A DNA stretch of 64,000 bases from Pseudomonadota bacterium (GTDB lineage Bacteria; Myxococcota_A; UBA796; SXON01): positions 62,001 to 126,000 of the forward strand of contig JAUXQH010000001.1 in assembly GCA_030685065.1 (NCBI GenBank), read 5' to 3'. The translations under genes and the position numbers were made by a program. The notes beneath the pieces are model-generated. The model was not told where the DNA came from. It saw nothing but the letters and a program-made list of their open reading frames with translations, and did no database searches. Below, one piece after another: positions 54,525 through 63,449 of the stretch. The first letter of the stretch is position 1, and every line of letters starts with the position of its first letter.

Positions 54525-56459
54525 ATGGAAACCGAGCCGAGCTCAACACCCAACGTCCCGCCCGCGACACCGCTCGAACGGTGGCTCCGGCATGGCTCGG
54601 AGGGCGACCACGGCGCCGAGACCTGGCCCTGGTACAAGGTGCTCTGGCTCACCGGCGTCGACTACTTCTCGACCCTCGGCTACCAGCCCGGTATCGCCCT
54701 CCTGGCCGCCGGCGCGCTCGCCCCGCTCGCGACGAGCATCCTCGTCCTCGTGACCCTTTTCGGCGCCGTGCCGATGTACCGCGAGGTCGCCAAGCGCTCC
54801 TACCTCGGCCAGGGCTCGATCTCGATGCTCGAGCGGCTGCTCCCCGGGTGGCGCGGCAAGCTCTTCATCCTCGGCCTCATCGGCTTCGCGGTCACGGCGT
54901 TCGTCGTCACGATGACGCTCTCCGCGGCCGACGCCGCGCTCCACGTCACCGAGAACCCCCTGCTCGAGCATTGGCTCGGACACGCGCAGATCCCGATCAC
55001 GATCGGCCTCCTGGTCATGCTCGGCGTCGTGTTCCTGCGCGGCTTCCGCGAGGCCATCGGCGCCGCGGTGTGGATCGCGGTCCCCTACTTGCTGCTCAAC
55101 GTCGTGGTCATCGTGCGGGGCATCTACGAGGTGGCCCTGCACCCCGAGCTGCTGGCGAGCTGGCAGACAGCGCTCTCGCTCAAGGGCGATCCGGCCGCCC
55201 TGGCGCTCCTCGCGTTGCTCACCTTCCCCAAGCTCGCCCTCGGCCTCTCCGGCTTCGAGACCGGCGTGACCGTCATGCCGCTCGTGCGGGGTAGCCCCAC
55301 CGACTCGACCACCGGGCCGCCCGTCGGCCGGATCCGCGCGACCGAGAAGCTCCTGCTCGTCGCCGCCGTCATCATGAGCGGCGTGCTCATCGGCTCGAGC
55401 CTGGTCACCACCCTCCTCATCCCCGAGGCCGCGTGGTCCGAGGGCGGCGAGGCCGCCGGCCGCGCGCTCGCGTGGGTGGCCCACCACTACCTCGGGTCGG
55501 CGTTCGGCACCGCCTACGACATCTCGACCATCCTCATCCTCTGGTTCGCGGGCGCCTCCGCGATGGCCGCGCTGCTGAACATCATCCCCAAGTACCTGCC
55601 CCGGTTCGGGATGGCGCCCCAGTGGGTCGGCTTCGTCCGCCCGCTCATCCTCGTGATCACCGCGATCAACATCGTCGTGACGATCTACTTCAAGGCCGAG
55701 GTCGAGGCCCAGGCCGGCGCGTACGCCACGGGCGTGCTCGCGCTGTTCGTGTCGGCCGCCATCGCCGTGACACTGGCGATCCGGGCCGAGGCCAAGGCCG
55801 AGCGCAAGGCGCCGTGGCGCGCCCTGCCCTTCGCGCTGATCACGTTGGTGTTCAGCTTCGCGTTCGCCGACAACGTCTACGAGCGGCCCGACGGCATCGT
55901 CATCGCGTCCGTGTTCATCCTCTCGATCCTCGTGCTCGGCGCTCTCTCCCGCTACTGGCGCGCCACGGAATTCCGCGTCGAGCGCCTCGTGTTCGCGAAC
56001 CCCGAGTCCGAGAAGCTCTGGGAGCAGATGCGGCCGCGCAAGGTGCACTTCGTCACGGTCAAGCACGCGGACACCGCGTACTCCCGGGTGAAGGCCCGGA
56101 TCAAGAAGCACTACTCGGTGCAGGGGCCGATGGCGTTCCTGCACGTCGAGCTCGCGACGGATCGCAGCGACTTCGACTCCGCCCTCTCGTTGCGCGTCCA
56201 GCGCCTCGGGGACGACTACCGCATCACGGTGCACAACGCGGTCGCCGTCGCCAACACCGTGGCGTTCATCAGCGAGCAGCTCGATCCGATCAGCATCTTC
56301 CTCGGGCTCACGCGGGAGAACCCCATGACCCAGGCCTTCCGCTACCTGATCTGGGGCGAGGGCGAGACTGGCATCCTCGTGTACCAGATCCTGCTGCGGT
56401 ATTGGAACCGGACCCACGAGGACGACGTGCGGCCGAACATCTTCCTGATGAGCGACTGA
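54525..56459 (+). CDS. APC-superfamily amino acid/cation transporter
   Basis: 644 residues. After a 35-residue soluble start, about 12 membrane helices begin with the APC-type helix 1 motif [19 protein letters not shown]. Further helices include [40 protein letters not shown] and [18 protein letters not shown]. The last 165 residues are soluble and contain a beta-alpha domain ([40 protein letters not shown]), longer than in ordinary permeases. COG0531-like transporters with such tails are common in myxobacteria; substrate is unknown (amino acid, polyamine or potassium). Confidence 0.85.
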   Translation: METEPSSTPNVPPATPLERWLRHGSEGDHGAETWPWYKVLWLTGVDYFSTLGYQPGIALLAAGALAPLATSILVLVTLFGAVPMYREVAKRSYLGQGSISMLERLLPGWRGKLFILGLIGFAVTAFVVTMTLSAADAALHVTENPLLEHWLGHAQIPITIGLLVMLGVVFLRGFREAIGAAVWIAVPYLLLNVVVIVRGIYEVALHPELLASWQTALSLKGDPAALALLALLTFPKLALGLSGFETGVTVMPLVRGSPTDSTTGPPVGRIRATEKLLLVAAVIMSGVLIGSSLVTTLLIPEAAWSEGGEAAGRALAWVAHHYLGSAFGTAYDISTILILWFAGASAMAALLNIIPKYLPRFGMAPQWVGFVRPLILVITAINIVVTIYFKAEVEAQAGAYATGVLALFVSAAIAVTLAIRAEAKAERKAPWRALPFALITLVFSFAFADNVYERPDGIVIASVFILSILVLGALSRYWRATEFRVERLVFANPESEKLWEQMRPRKVHFVTVKHADTAYSRVKARIKKHYSVQGPMAFLHVELATDRSDFDSALSLRVQRLGDDYRITVHNAVAVANTVAFISEQLDPISIFLGLTRENPMTQAFRYLIWGEGETGILVYQILLRYWNRTHEDDVRPNIFLMSD

Positions 56460-56472
56460 GCGACCGAGGCTC

Positions 56473-56841
56473 CTACAGGCTCCGCCCCCGCGCCGCGAGA
56501 TCCTGGAACACCCGCGCCTCGATCGCGGCGAGATCGCCCACCGAGTATCCGAGGCGCGACGCGAGGAACCCGATGACGCGGGCCTCCTCGACCCCGTAGC
56601 GCCCGTCCGACACGGCGACCGTGAGGGCGGCGGTGAGGAACAGGTCCGCGTGGGCCCAGAGCTCGTCGAACGGCGCGGGGTCGACGTCGGGCGGCACGAG
56701 GCGGTCGAACAGGCCCGCCAGCAGCGCCTGCTCCACGTCGGGGAACCCGCTCGCCCCCGCGACCTCGGACAGGCCTCGGCGGAAGGCGGCGAGCACCTCG
56801 GGCGACATGCCGGCGTCCTCGATTCGCTCGTACAGACGCAT
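56473..56841 (-). CDS. TerB-like small protein
   Basis: 122 residues, helical. The C-terminal half FLTAALTVAVSDGRYGVEEA followed by VIGFLASRLGYSVGDLAAIE matches the TerB/DjlA-N pattern of a D-G loop followed by E-E and a second helix pair. The ATG overlaps the stop of the radical SAM gene (TGATG), so translation is coupled. An in-frame extension upstream lies inside that gene and is not used. It is the last gene of a three-gene unit with a methyltransferase and a radical SAM enzyme. Confidence 0.75.
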   Translation of the reverse strand: MRLYERIEDAGMSPEVLAAFRRGLSEVAGASGFPDVEQALLAGLFDRLVPPDVDPAPFDELWAHADLFLTAALTVAVSDGRYGVEEARVIGFLASRLGYSVGDLAAIEARVFQDLAARGRSL

Positions 56842-58295
56842 CAGAAGCCCATCTCCTCGGGACGCCGGTAGCCCCACGCGCGCTGGAGCAGGCGCAGCTC
56901 GTAGGGCGCCTTGCACCAGTTGAGGCGCCAACGGGCGGTGGCCAGGGCGCGCAGCGCGCGGCGCTGCCAGGGGCCCAGGCGCAGATCGCTCACCGTCGGG
57001 TAGCGGGCGTGCAACACGGTCTCGAAATCATACACCGAGTCGACCAGCTCCGGCCGCATCCACGGTGTGCGGGGGTTGCGACGCCGGTCATAGGCCGCCC
57101 ACTCGGGTGAGAGCCACGCGTCGAGCGTCTCCGGGAGGGAGAAGCCCAGCTTCTTCGCGTCGTCGTACATGCCGGGGAGCGGCACGGGGGTGTACAGGTA
57201 GAGGATGATCTCGCAGTCCGGATTGTCGCGCTTCAATTCGCGGACGAGCGCGAGGCTGCGCTCGACGTCGCGCTCCGGGTTTCCGGGGTTCGCCAGGACG
57301 AACGAGAACTCGGGCCGGATGCCGTGATGGCGCGCGAGGCGGTTGAGGGCGCGGGTGTCGGCCACGGTCAGCCCGCCCTTGTCCATCCCGTCGATGGCGT
57401 CCTGGTCCCCGCTCTCGGCCCCGAAGAACACCATGCGCAGGCCCGAGCGCGCCATCGCCTCCCACGTCGCGCCGCTGAACCCGAGCATGGTGTCGATCCG
57501 CCCCTCGCCCCACCACGACACGCCCAGATCGGTGATGCCGCGGCTCACCTCCGCGACCCGCTTCTCCCACGCGAAGAAGTTGTTGTCGTGGAACTCGATC
57601 GCGTCCGCGCGGTACTCGGTGGCGAGGCGACGAACGATGCGGACGACGTGATCGGCGGGGTCGGGGATCCACTTCCCCTCGAACATGTTGACGACCGCGC
57701 AGAAGTTGCAGAAGTACGGGCACCCCGCGCTCGCGTGGTGGTTGAACGTGCGGTTTCCGAGGAACGTCCGCGCGGCGTACCGCTCCATGTCGAGCCGCTC
57801 GTAGGGCGCGTCGGGAAAGTCGGCCGGCCGCACCGAGGCGCGGGTCGGGCCCTTCACCAGCGCGCCGTCCCGCCACGCGGCCACACCCGGGACGGCGGTC
57901 GGATCGGCCCCGGCCTCGAGCGCGTCGAGCAGCTCGGGCAGGGTTCGCTCGCCCTGCCCGATGACGACGAGATCCACGCCGGCATCACGCGCCGCTGCGG
58001 CGGCATGGACGGTAGGAAAATAGCCGCCCCACACGATGGTGAGCGCCGGGAACCGCGCCTTGAGGCTCCGACACAACGGCGTCGCGACGGTGAGCTGGGG
58101 CCCCGGCATGACCGTGACGAGCAGCACCGTGCCCGGCCGCGCGCAGAGGGCGAACAGGCGCGCCTCGGCGTCGGGCTCGATGTTGCCGTCCACCAGGGCC
58201 CACTCGTGGCGGATCACCCGCGCCAGCATCAGCACGGACAGCGGCAGGCGCCGGTGCGCCGCCTGGGCGCGCGGGTTGAACAGGACCACGTTCAT
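56841..58295 (-). CDS. B12-binding-type radical SAM enzyme (second in window)
   Basis: 484 residues. N-terminal Rossmann domain (MNVVLFNPRAQAAHRRLPLS, IVWGGYFPTVHAAAAA, LVVIGQGERTLPELL), then C192-x3-C196-x2-C199 in SAGCPYFCNFCAVVN, the FFGAESGDQDAIDGMDKGG strand and FVLANPGNPERDVERSLAL. This is the BchE/MiaB-like group that performs methylations or cyclisations on unactivated carbons. GGAGGGG lies eight bases before the ATG, which overlaps the methyltransferase stop (ATGA). It probably modifies the same metabolite as the adjacent methyltransferase. Confidence 0.88.
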   Translation of the reverse strand: MNVVLFNPRAQAAHRRLPLSVLMLARVIRHEWALVDGNIEPDAEARLFALCARPGTVLLVTVMPGPQLTVATPLCRSLKARFPALTIVWGGYFPTVHAAAAARDAGVDLVVIGQGERTLPELLDALEAGADPTAVPGVAAWRDGALVKGPTRASVRPADFPDAPYERLDMERYAARTFLGNRTFNHHASAGCPYFCNFCAVVNMFEGKWIPDPADHVVRIVRRLATEYRADAIEFHDNNFFAWEKRVAEVSRGITDLGVSWWGEGRIDTMLGFSGATWEAMARSGLRMVFFGAESGDQDAIDGMDKGGLTVADTRALNRLARHHGIRPEFSFVLANPGNPERDVERSLALVRELKRDNPDCEIILYLYTPVPLPGMYDDAKKLGFSLPETLDAWLSPEWAAYDRRRNPRTPWMRPELVDSVYDFETVLHARYPTVSDLRLGPWQRRALRALATARWRLNWCKAPYELRLLQRAWGYRRPEEMGF

Positions 58296-59050
58296 GCGGC
58301 GAGCCCCTCCGGCGGACGACGTCGCAGCACGACGAGCGAGTGATCGCCGAGGTCGCGGAGCAGGGGCCACCCGGCCACCCAGGGCTCCACCCGCGCTCGC
58401 CTGCCCGGCCGGCCCCCGAGGTCCGGCGGCGGCATCAGCGCGCCGAGCGCCTCCCGGTGGACCACGTCGAAGCGCGGCAAGGCGCGGACCAGATCCGTGC
58501 CGGCGAGGTAGCGGAGCCGGACGGCGTGGCCCGAGACCTGAACGGCGGCGACATGACGACGCGGGCGACGCCCTCGGGAGAGGAGGGCGAGATCCTCCGC
58601 GGGGCACCAGCGGTTGATCACCACGAGCACGGCATGGGCGCCGGGCCGGAGAAGCGCGGCGAGGCCGTGGCCGAAGGCGGACAAGTCCGAGACGCAGTTG
58701 ATCGCGCCGAAGTTGGAGAGGGCGCCATCGAAGGGGGCGTCGGGGAGGAGCGTGCCGAGCACGTCGAGGTCGGCCGTGCGCACGTCGGAGGCGCGGCGGC
58801 GCGCCTCCGCCACCATGCCCGCCGAGGCATCCACCGCGAGGACATCGTAGCCGAGGGCCTCGAGCACCTCCGCGTCGAGCCCGGGCCCACATCCGAGATC
58901 GAGAATTCGGCCGCCACCCGGAAAGAAGCGCGCGCAGGCCGCGATCACGCGGGCGCGGAACACACGAGCCAGCGGATCCGTTCCCCAGGTCGCGACGTAG
59001 TCCGCCGCATGGCGGTCAAAGGCATGCAAAGTCTCCTCTGGGACGGGCAT
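58292..59050 (-). CDS. Class I SAM-dependent methyltransferase
   Basis: About 252 residues. Motif I is ILDLGCGPGLDAEVLEALG, followed by VLAVDASAGMVAEARRRA (the acidic ribose-binding residue is the Asp) and FDGALSNFGAINCVSDLSAF (motif post-II). The Methyltransf_11/25 fold is typical of small-molecule methyltransferases. I chose ATG 59050 (AAGG nine bases upstream); ATG 59068 is an alternative. An enormous open frame running on to 62242 is antisense to the Ig-repeat gene and is not coding. It heads the operon with radical SAM and TerB-like genes. Confidence 0.85.
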   Translation of the reverse strand: MPVPEETLHAFDRHAADYVATWGTDPLARVFRARVIAACARFFPGGGRILDLGCGPGLDAEVLEALGYDVLAVDASAGMVAEARRRASDVRTADLDVLGTLLPDAPFDGALSNFGAINCVSDLSAFGHGLAALLRPGAHAVLVVINRWCPAEDLALLSRGRRPRRHVAAVQVSGHAVRLRYLAGTDLVRALPRFDVVHREALGALMPPPDLGGRPGRRARVEPWVAGWPLLRDLGDHSLVVLRRRPPEGLAA

Positions 59051-59122
59051 GGGCACACAACCTTTCATTGACACTATCGGACTTCGCTCCGTACCATGAT
59101 GCCCCCCGTACCGGAGCCCTCT
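59051..59122. promoter_or_regulatory. Short gap between divergent methyltransferase and Ig-repeat genes
   Basis: 72 bases lie between the two start codons, so both promoters must fit here or overlap the coding ends. A TTGACA is present at 59068-59073 on the plus strand, but no acceptable -10 follows at the right distance. Confidence 0.3.
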
Positions 59123-62100
59123 ATGTCGTCGATGCTGCGCACATCCCGTCTGCTCGCCCGCCTCGCGCTGGGGGGGCTCCTCGTGGGGTCCGCGGCCCTC
59201 GCGCCCGAGGTCGCCTGGGCCCAGGCGGCGCCCGCACCGGGGGCCACTTTCGAAGGTACTTCGGGCCTCATCGAGCTGGTCACTCCGACAGGCCTCGTCG
59301 GGGACGGCGCCACCGCCGCCGACCTGTACGTCCTCGCGTTGTCGCCCGCGGGCGCGCCGATCACGGGGCTCAAGGGCAAGCCGACGGCCACCGCCGGCAC
59401 CTCCACGGAATTGGTCGAGGTGGGCGGCGGGCTCTACCGCTTCCTGTTCACCCCGGCCAAGGCCGACAGCGTCACCACCGTGACCCTGTCGCTCAAGGGC
59501 AAGCTCGCGTCGAAGGAGGCCTACTCCCGCGCCTGGTCCTTCACCGTGGCGCCCGCGCGCAGCCAACGCATCACCGTCGCGACGAATCCGCCGCTCATGG
59601 TGCTGAGCCAGGACGTGACCGCCTCGGTCGCGATCAACCTCGCGGGTGGGGACCGTCAGAACCTCACCGGCGTGGATCTCGCCGTGCGCCCGTCCGCCGG
59701 CGCGGTGGAGAACCTCCTGTCGCTCGGCGGGGGCCAGTTCACCGCCCTCTACACCGCGCCGACCGTCAAGTATCCGCACCTCGCGCTTATCACCGTCGTC
59801 GACCGTCGTGACCCGTCCAGCGCATACGCCGGCATCGCGGTGCCGCTCGTCGGCAAGGCCGACTACCCGGTGACCGTCGCCCCGAACAGCCGCGTGATCC
59901 TCAAGGTCGGCGGCCGTGACTTCGGCCCGATCCAGGCCGACGCGATGGGCCGCGCCTCGGTCCCCATCATCGTGCCCCCGGGCGCGAGCAACGCGACGCG
60001 CGTGCAGATCGCGCCGGACGGCAAGGTCACCGAAGATGCGATCGATCTGAAGATCCCCGAAGCCCGTCGCATCGCCCTGTTCCCCGCCGCCGCGGCGATC
60101 CCCTCCGACGGGCGGCTCCAGGTGCCCGTCCGCGCCATGGTCGTCACCGCCGACGGGAAGCCCGACGAGGGCGCCTCGGTCGTGTTCTCGACCACTGCCG
60201 GCATCGTGAGCGCGGCGAAGCACGAAAGCGGCGGCATCTACGTCGCCACCTACACCCCGCCCTTCGGCAACGCCGCCACCCAGGCCACCATCGCGGTCAA
60301 CCTCGCGGACAAGCCGGCGCTCCAGTCCGACTCCCTGCTGGTGAACCTGGTCCCCGCCCGGCCCACGAGCGTCGCGTTGACCACCGAGCCCGCCTCGCTC
60401 CCCGCCGGGGCCGAGGGCTTCAAGGTGTTCGCGAAGGTGACCGGGCCGGACGGCGCCGGTCTCGGCTCCCGCTCGGTGAACTTCACGGCCAACGGCGCGC
60501 GCCTCAAGGACAGCGTCAAGGACCTCCGCAACGGCGACTACCAGGCCCTCTTCACGACCACGGGCAACGGTCCGGTCGAGCTGGCCGCCAACGTGTCGTC
60601 CGCCAAGACGGGCAATCCCCTCGCCCGCGTCCTCCTCCTGCCGGCCCGCGAGCGCCTCCCGGGGGACGGCGTCTCCAGCGCGATGGTCACCGTCGCGACC
60701 GTTGACGAGTTCGGCTACCCCGTCCCCAACCAGGCGGTCGCCATCAAGCTCACGCAGGGGGACGGCACGATCCCCGCGACGGCGACCACGAACGAGGACG
60801 GCATCGCCCAGGTGTTCTACACCGCGGGCCGCAAGAACGGCGTCGTCTCCCTCACGGCGACCGTCGGCGATCTCGCCGCCGCCACCACGCTGGTCCAGGC
60901 CCCCGTCACGCTCGTCCTCCCCGACCTTCCCGTGTCCGCCTCCAAGCAGGTGGCCGCGCTGGCCGGCGAATGGCAGAGCAGCCTCGCGTCCGTGCGCCTC
61001 GAGCGCGAAGGGATGCCCGGCACCGTGCTCGCTCCCACGGGCGTCATCGCGGCCAGCACCCCCGGCGGCGCGCCGAGCAAGATGGCCCTCCTGTCCGACC
61101 CCGCGACCGTCACCGCGGGCGGCACCGTGGTGCTCAAGGTCTCCGTGCTCGACGCGAACGGGCGCGGCGTGGGCGGCCAGCAGCTCGACTTCCTCACCTC
61201 GACCGGCACCGTCGGGGCGGTCGCCGATCTCGGCGGCGGCGCCTACCAGGCGACGTTGAACGTCCCCGCCGGCACCACGGGCGAGGTCAAGATCTCCGCC
61301 GCGACGCGCGACGGGTCGACCTCCACCTTCATGCGCGTGCCGGTCGGCGGTGCGGACGCCGCGTGGGGTGCCAACCCCTTCGCGACCACCGCGGTCGACC
61401 CCTACGCCACCACGCAGCCCGTGGCGGCCACCCCGCCGACCACGACCCAGCCGACCTCGACCGCGCCGATGCTGACGCAACCGGCGACCACGACCACCAC
61501 GACGGGCGCGAGCACATCGTCCACGACGATCACGCGCGCCCCCACGCCCGACGGCGACCGCCCCTGGCTGCGCATCCGCGGCGGCTACAGCTACACCAGC
61601 TACACCTACGAGCAGCTCCTCCTCACGCAGTCCACCGTCCTGTTCCCCGCCCCCATCGGGTTGGAGAACGCGGGCGCGCAGGGCTTCCAGGTCGCGGGCC
61701 GCGTGTGGGTGCCGGGCCTCCCGTACCTCGGCGCCAACGTCGAGGTTCGCGCGGGCCGCTACACGCTCGACCCCGCCCCGCTCTGCGCCAAGCTGGAGCG
61801 CCCCTGCGCCGACGCCGAGCCGGTCGGCGACTGGCTGGTGGACGCGAAGATCCTCGCCGCCGGCCGCTACCCGTTCGAGGTGGGCGCGAGCCAGTTCTGG
61901 GTGGGTGCCCAGGCCGGCTGGTCGCAGAGCGACGTGCAGGCCTACAAGGTCGTGGACAACTCGATCGAGCTCGACCAGCTCTCGATCAGCTCCCTCGCGA
62001 TCGGCCCCGAGGTGGGCGTCGAAGTAGGGAAGAACGTGTTCTTCCACACCTACTTCCTCGAGCACCTCGCCGGCTTCACCACGCCCTACAACACCCAGTT

Positions 62101-62275
62101 CGGCGTCGACGGCGGGTATGCGTTCGGGGATGGCAGCGGTTTTGCCCCCTACGTCTCGGCCGCCTACGACTTCAGCGCGCGCAAGGTGACCGTGCGCAAC
62201 GCCGCTGGCGACCCCGTCGGCGAGGTGTCGGACGGACAGCACGCGATCACGCTGTCGCTGGGCGTCCAGCTCTAA
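59123..62275 (+). CDS. Large Ig-repeat surface protein with C-terminal outer-membrane barrel
   Basis: 1050 residues. The signal peptide ends A-W-A-Q-A. Residues about 30-750 are a series of Ig-like (Big_1/invasin-type) modules, recognisable by repeated D-G-x-G-x-x-V and LxxGxYxAxxTxP segments (GGQFTALYTAPTV, HESGGIYVATYTPPF, LRNGDYQALFTTTGNG, LGGGAYQATLNVPAGT). A Thr/Pro-rich stretch (about 770-820) links to a C-terminal region of about 240 residues of alternating aromatic strands (PWLRIRGGYSYTSYTYEQLL; QFWVGAQAGWSQSDVQAYKV) ending HAITLSLGVQL, like an 8- to 12-strand barrel. GGAG six bases before ATG 59123 decides the start. Adhesion or envelope scaffolding are possible; not proven. Confidence 0.83.
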   Translation: MSSMLRTSRLLARLALGGLLVGSAALAPEVAWAQAAPAPGATFEGTSGLIELVTPTGLVGDGATAADLYVLALSPAGAPITGLKGKPTATAGTSTELVEVGGGLYRFLFTPAKADSVTTVTLSLKGKLASKEAYSRAWSFTVAPARSQRITVATNPPLMVLSQDVTASVAINLAGGDRQNLTGVDLAVRPSAGAVENLLSLGGGQFTALYTAPTVKYPHLALITVVDRRDPSSAYAGIAVPLVGKADYPVTVAPNSRVILKVGGRDFGPIQADAMGRASVPIIVPPGASNATRVQIAPDGKVTEDAIDLKIPEARRIALFPAAAAIPSDGRLQVPVRAMVVTADGKPDEGASVVFSTTAGIVSAAKHESGGIYVATYTPPFGNAATQATIAVNLADKPALQSDSLLVNLVPARPTSVALTTEPASLPAGAEGFKVFAKVTGPDGAGLGSRSVNFTANGARLKDSVKDLRNGDYQALFTTTGNGPVELAANVSSAKTGNPLARVLLLPARERLPGDGVSSAMVTVATVDEFGYPVPNQAVAIKLTQGDGTIPATATTNEDGIAQVFYTAGRKNGVVSLTATVGDLAAATTLVQAPVTLVLPDLPVSASKQVAALAGEWQSSLASVRLEREGMPGTVLAPTGVIAASTPGGAPSKMALLSDPATVTAGGTVVLKVSVLDANGRGVGGQQLDFLTSTGTVGAVADLGGGAYQATLNVPAGTTGEVKISAATRDGSTSTFMRVPVGGADAAWGANPFATTAVDPYATTQPVAATPPTTTQPTSTAPMLTQPATTTTTTGASTSSTTITRAPTPDGDRPWLRIRGGYSYTSYTYEQLLLTQSTVLFPAPIGLENAGAQGFQVAGRVWVPGLPYLGANVEVRAGRYTLDPAPLCAKLERPCADAEPVGDWLVDAKILAAGRYPFEVGASQFWVGAQAGWSQSDVQAYKVVDNSIELDQLSISSLAIGPEVGVEVGKNVFFHTYFLEHLAGFTTPYNTQFGVDGGYAFGDGSGFAPYVSAAYDFSARKVTVRNAAGDPVGEVSDGQHAITLSLGVQL

Positions 62276-62323
62276 GCGGACGCGCGGGGATGCGGCGAGG
62301 GCGCGGCTCCAAGCGGAGGCGCG

Positions 62324-63106
62324 CTACGGCGCCGGCGAGGCCGTCGGAATCGCGGGGGCGAGAGTCTCCGCGGCGGTGGCACCCGCGCTCGGCGCGGCCT
62401 GCGGCTCGACCCGCAGCCAGTGGCCACGCCAGGTCTCGTCCTGGGCGCGCACCATGAAGCCCTCGTACCACTCGACGATCGCGTAGTCCCCGGGGGGAAG
62501 CTCGAGCTCCACCCAGTCGCGCCCCGGGCCGCGCGGCGTGGTGGTGATGGCGTCGATCCGGCTGGCGCTGAAGGTCCAGGTTTCGCTGCCGGCGCGCGCC
62601 ATCCGATACGCGCACCGATCCGCGTCGAGCGCGTACACGCGCCAATCGACGCTGTGGTTGTCGAGCAGGCGCACGCGGCCCGGCGGGACGACCACGGGCT
62701 GGCCCACGAGGCTGTCCATGCACCAGCGCTGGTCATCCTTGCCCGTGGTGCGCACCAGCGGCGCGGCGGGGAGGCGGTCGAGCCGCCCGTCCCCCGCGAG
62801 CCACAACCCCTCGCCCAGGGGGATCGCCGGGAGCTCGACCACCCCCACGTCCCGTTCGCGAGAGGAAAACGGCTGCTCGGCCGCCCCCTCTACGTGGACG
62901 AGCCAGGTGCGGTCGAGGTGATCAGGGTGGGTCACCGCGAAGCTGCGGGTGCCCTCTTCACACACGACGCGAAACCGCCCGTCCACACCCGTGACGGCTT
63001 CGCAGCCGGGCGACGACAGCACGGCCCCGGGAACGGGCGCACCCCCGACCGTGCGGACCTCGCCCACGAGCGTCGTCTGACAGGCGACGAGGAGGAACAG
63101 CAGCAG
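62324..63106 (-). CDS. Lipoprotein with carboxypeptidase-regulatory-like N-domain, apparent CTG start
   Basis: 260 residues if initiated at CTG 63106. The first codons read L-L-L-F-L-L-V-A-C, a full lipobox signal. They follow directly on the in-frame stop TAG of the upstream gene (63110-63112) and one CGG codon, and no ATG, GTG or TTG lies between. AGGAG sits six bases before the CTG. The first standard start is a GTG at 63067, which would delete the signal and Cys. The mature part opens with GEVRTVGGAPVPGAVLSSPG (a CarboxypepD_reg strand pair), then GVDGRFRVVCEEGTRSFAVT and ELELPPGDYAIVEWYEGF. Function unknown. Confidence 0.72.
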   Translation of the reverse strand: MLLFLLVACQTTLVGEVRTVGGAPVPGAVLSSPGCEAVTGVDGRFRVVCEEGTRSFAVTHPDHLDRTWLVHVEGAAEQPFSSRERDVGVVELPAIPLGEGLWLAGDGRLDRLPAAPLVRTTGKDDQRWCMDSLVGQPVVVPPGRVRLLDNHSVDWRVYALDADRCAYRMARAGSETWTFSASRIDAITTTPRGPGRDWVELELPPGDYAIVEWYEGFMVRAQDETWRGHWLRVEPQAAPSAGATAAETLAPAIPTASPAP

Positions 63107-63109
63107 CCG

Positions 63110-63340
63110 CTACTCCTGAACCCAGACGTGGTCGATCTTCGTGCCCGGCACGATCAGCGTGCAGGGCTTGCCCTCGAGCGCGCGGCCGCGCTCGTCGAGG
63201 AACTTGTCGACCATGATCGACGCGCCGAGCGGGGTGGCCTCGCCGAGCGTGCCGTCGAGGATGAGCGCGGAGGGGGGAACGTGTTCACCCCCGCCCGACA
63301 GGGTGAACAACGGCTGGCGGAGGAAGATACGGACGCGCAC
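63110..63340 (-). CDS. Small protein, unknown
   Basis: 76 residues from a GTG with GGAG five bases upstream; the frame is open a further 12 codons without a signal. It is beta-rich (VRVRIFLRQPLFTLSGGGEH, LEGKPCTLIVPGTKIDHVWV) and could be a small cytoplasmic domain. The stop is four bases before the apparent CTG start of the lipoprotein. No family recognised. Confidence 0.7.
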   Translation of the reverse strand: MRVRIFLRQPLFTLSGGGEHVPPSALILDGTLGEATPLGASIMVDKFLDERGRALEGKPCTLIVPGTKIDHVWVQE

Positions 63341-63449
63341 GGCGGCTCCGGGAAACGGGGGCCATAACTCCTCCAAACCGTTCGCGGCCTTCCGCCTCCG
63401 GCCCGAGCCCTATAGGTGGTGCCACTCAGACGCGAAGGGAGAGCCGACG

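Noticed and set aside
59068..59096. TTGACA as a sigma-70 promoter for the Ig-repeat gene
   Set aside because: The hexamer at 17-base spacing does not resemble TATAAT, and single -35-like hexamers occur by chance.
58292..62242. A 1316-codon open frame on the minus strand beyond the methyltransferase
   Set aside because: It is antisense to the well-supported Ig-repeat protein; its translation upstream of the methyltransferase is a low-complexity Gly/Arg/Asp/Val-rich string typical of GC-rich antisense frames.
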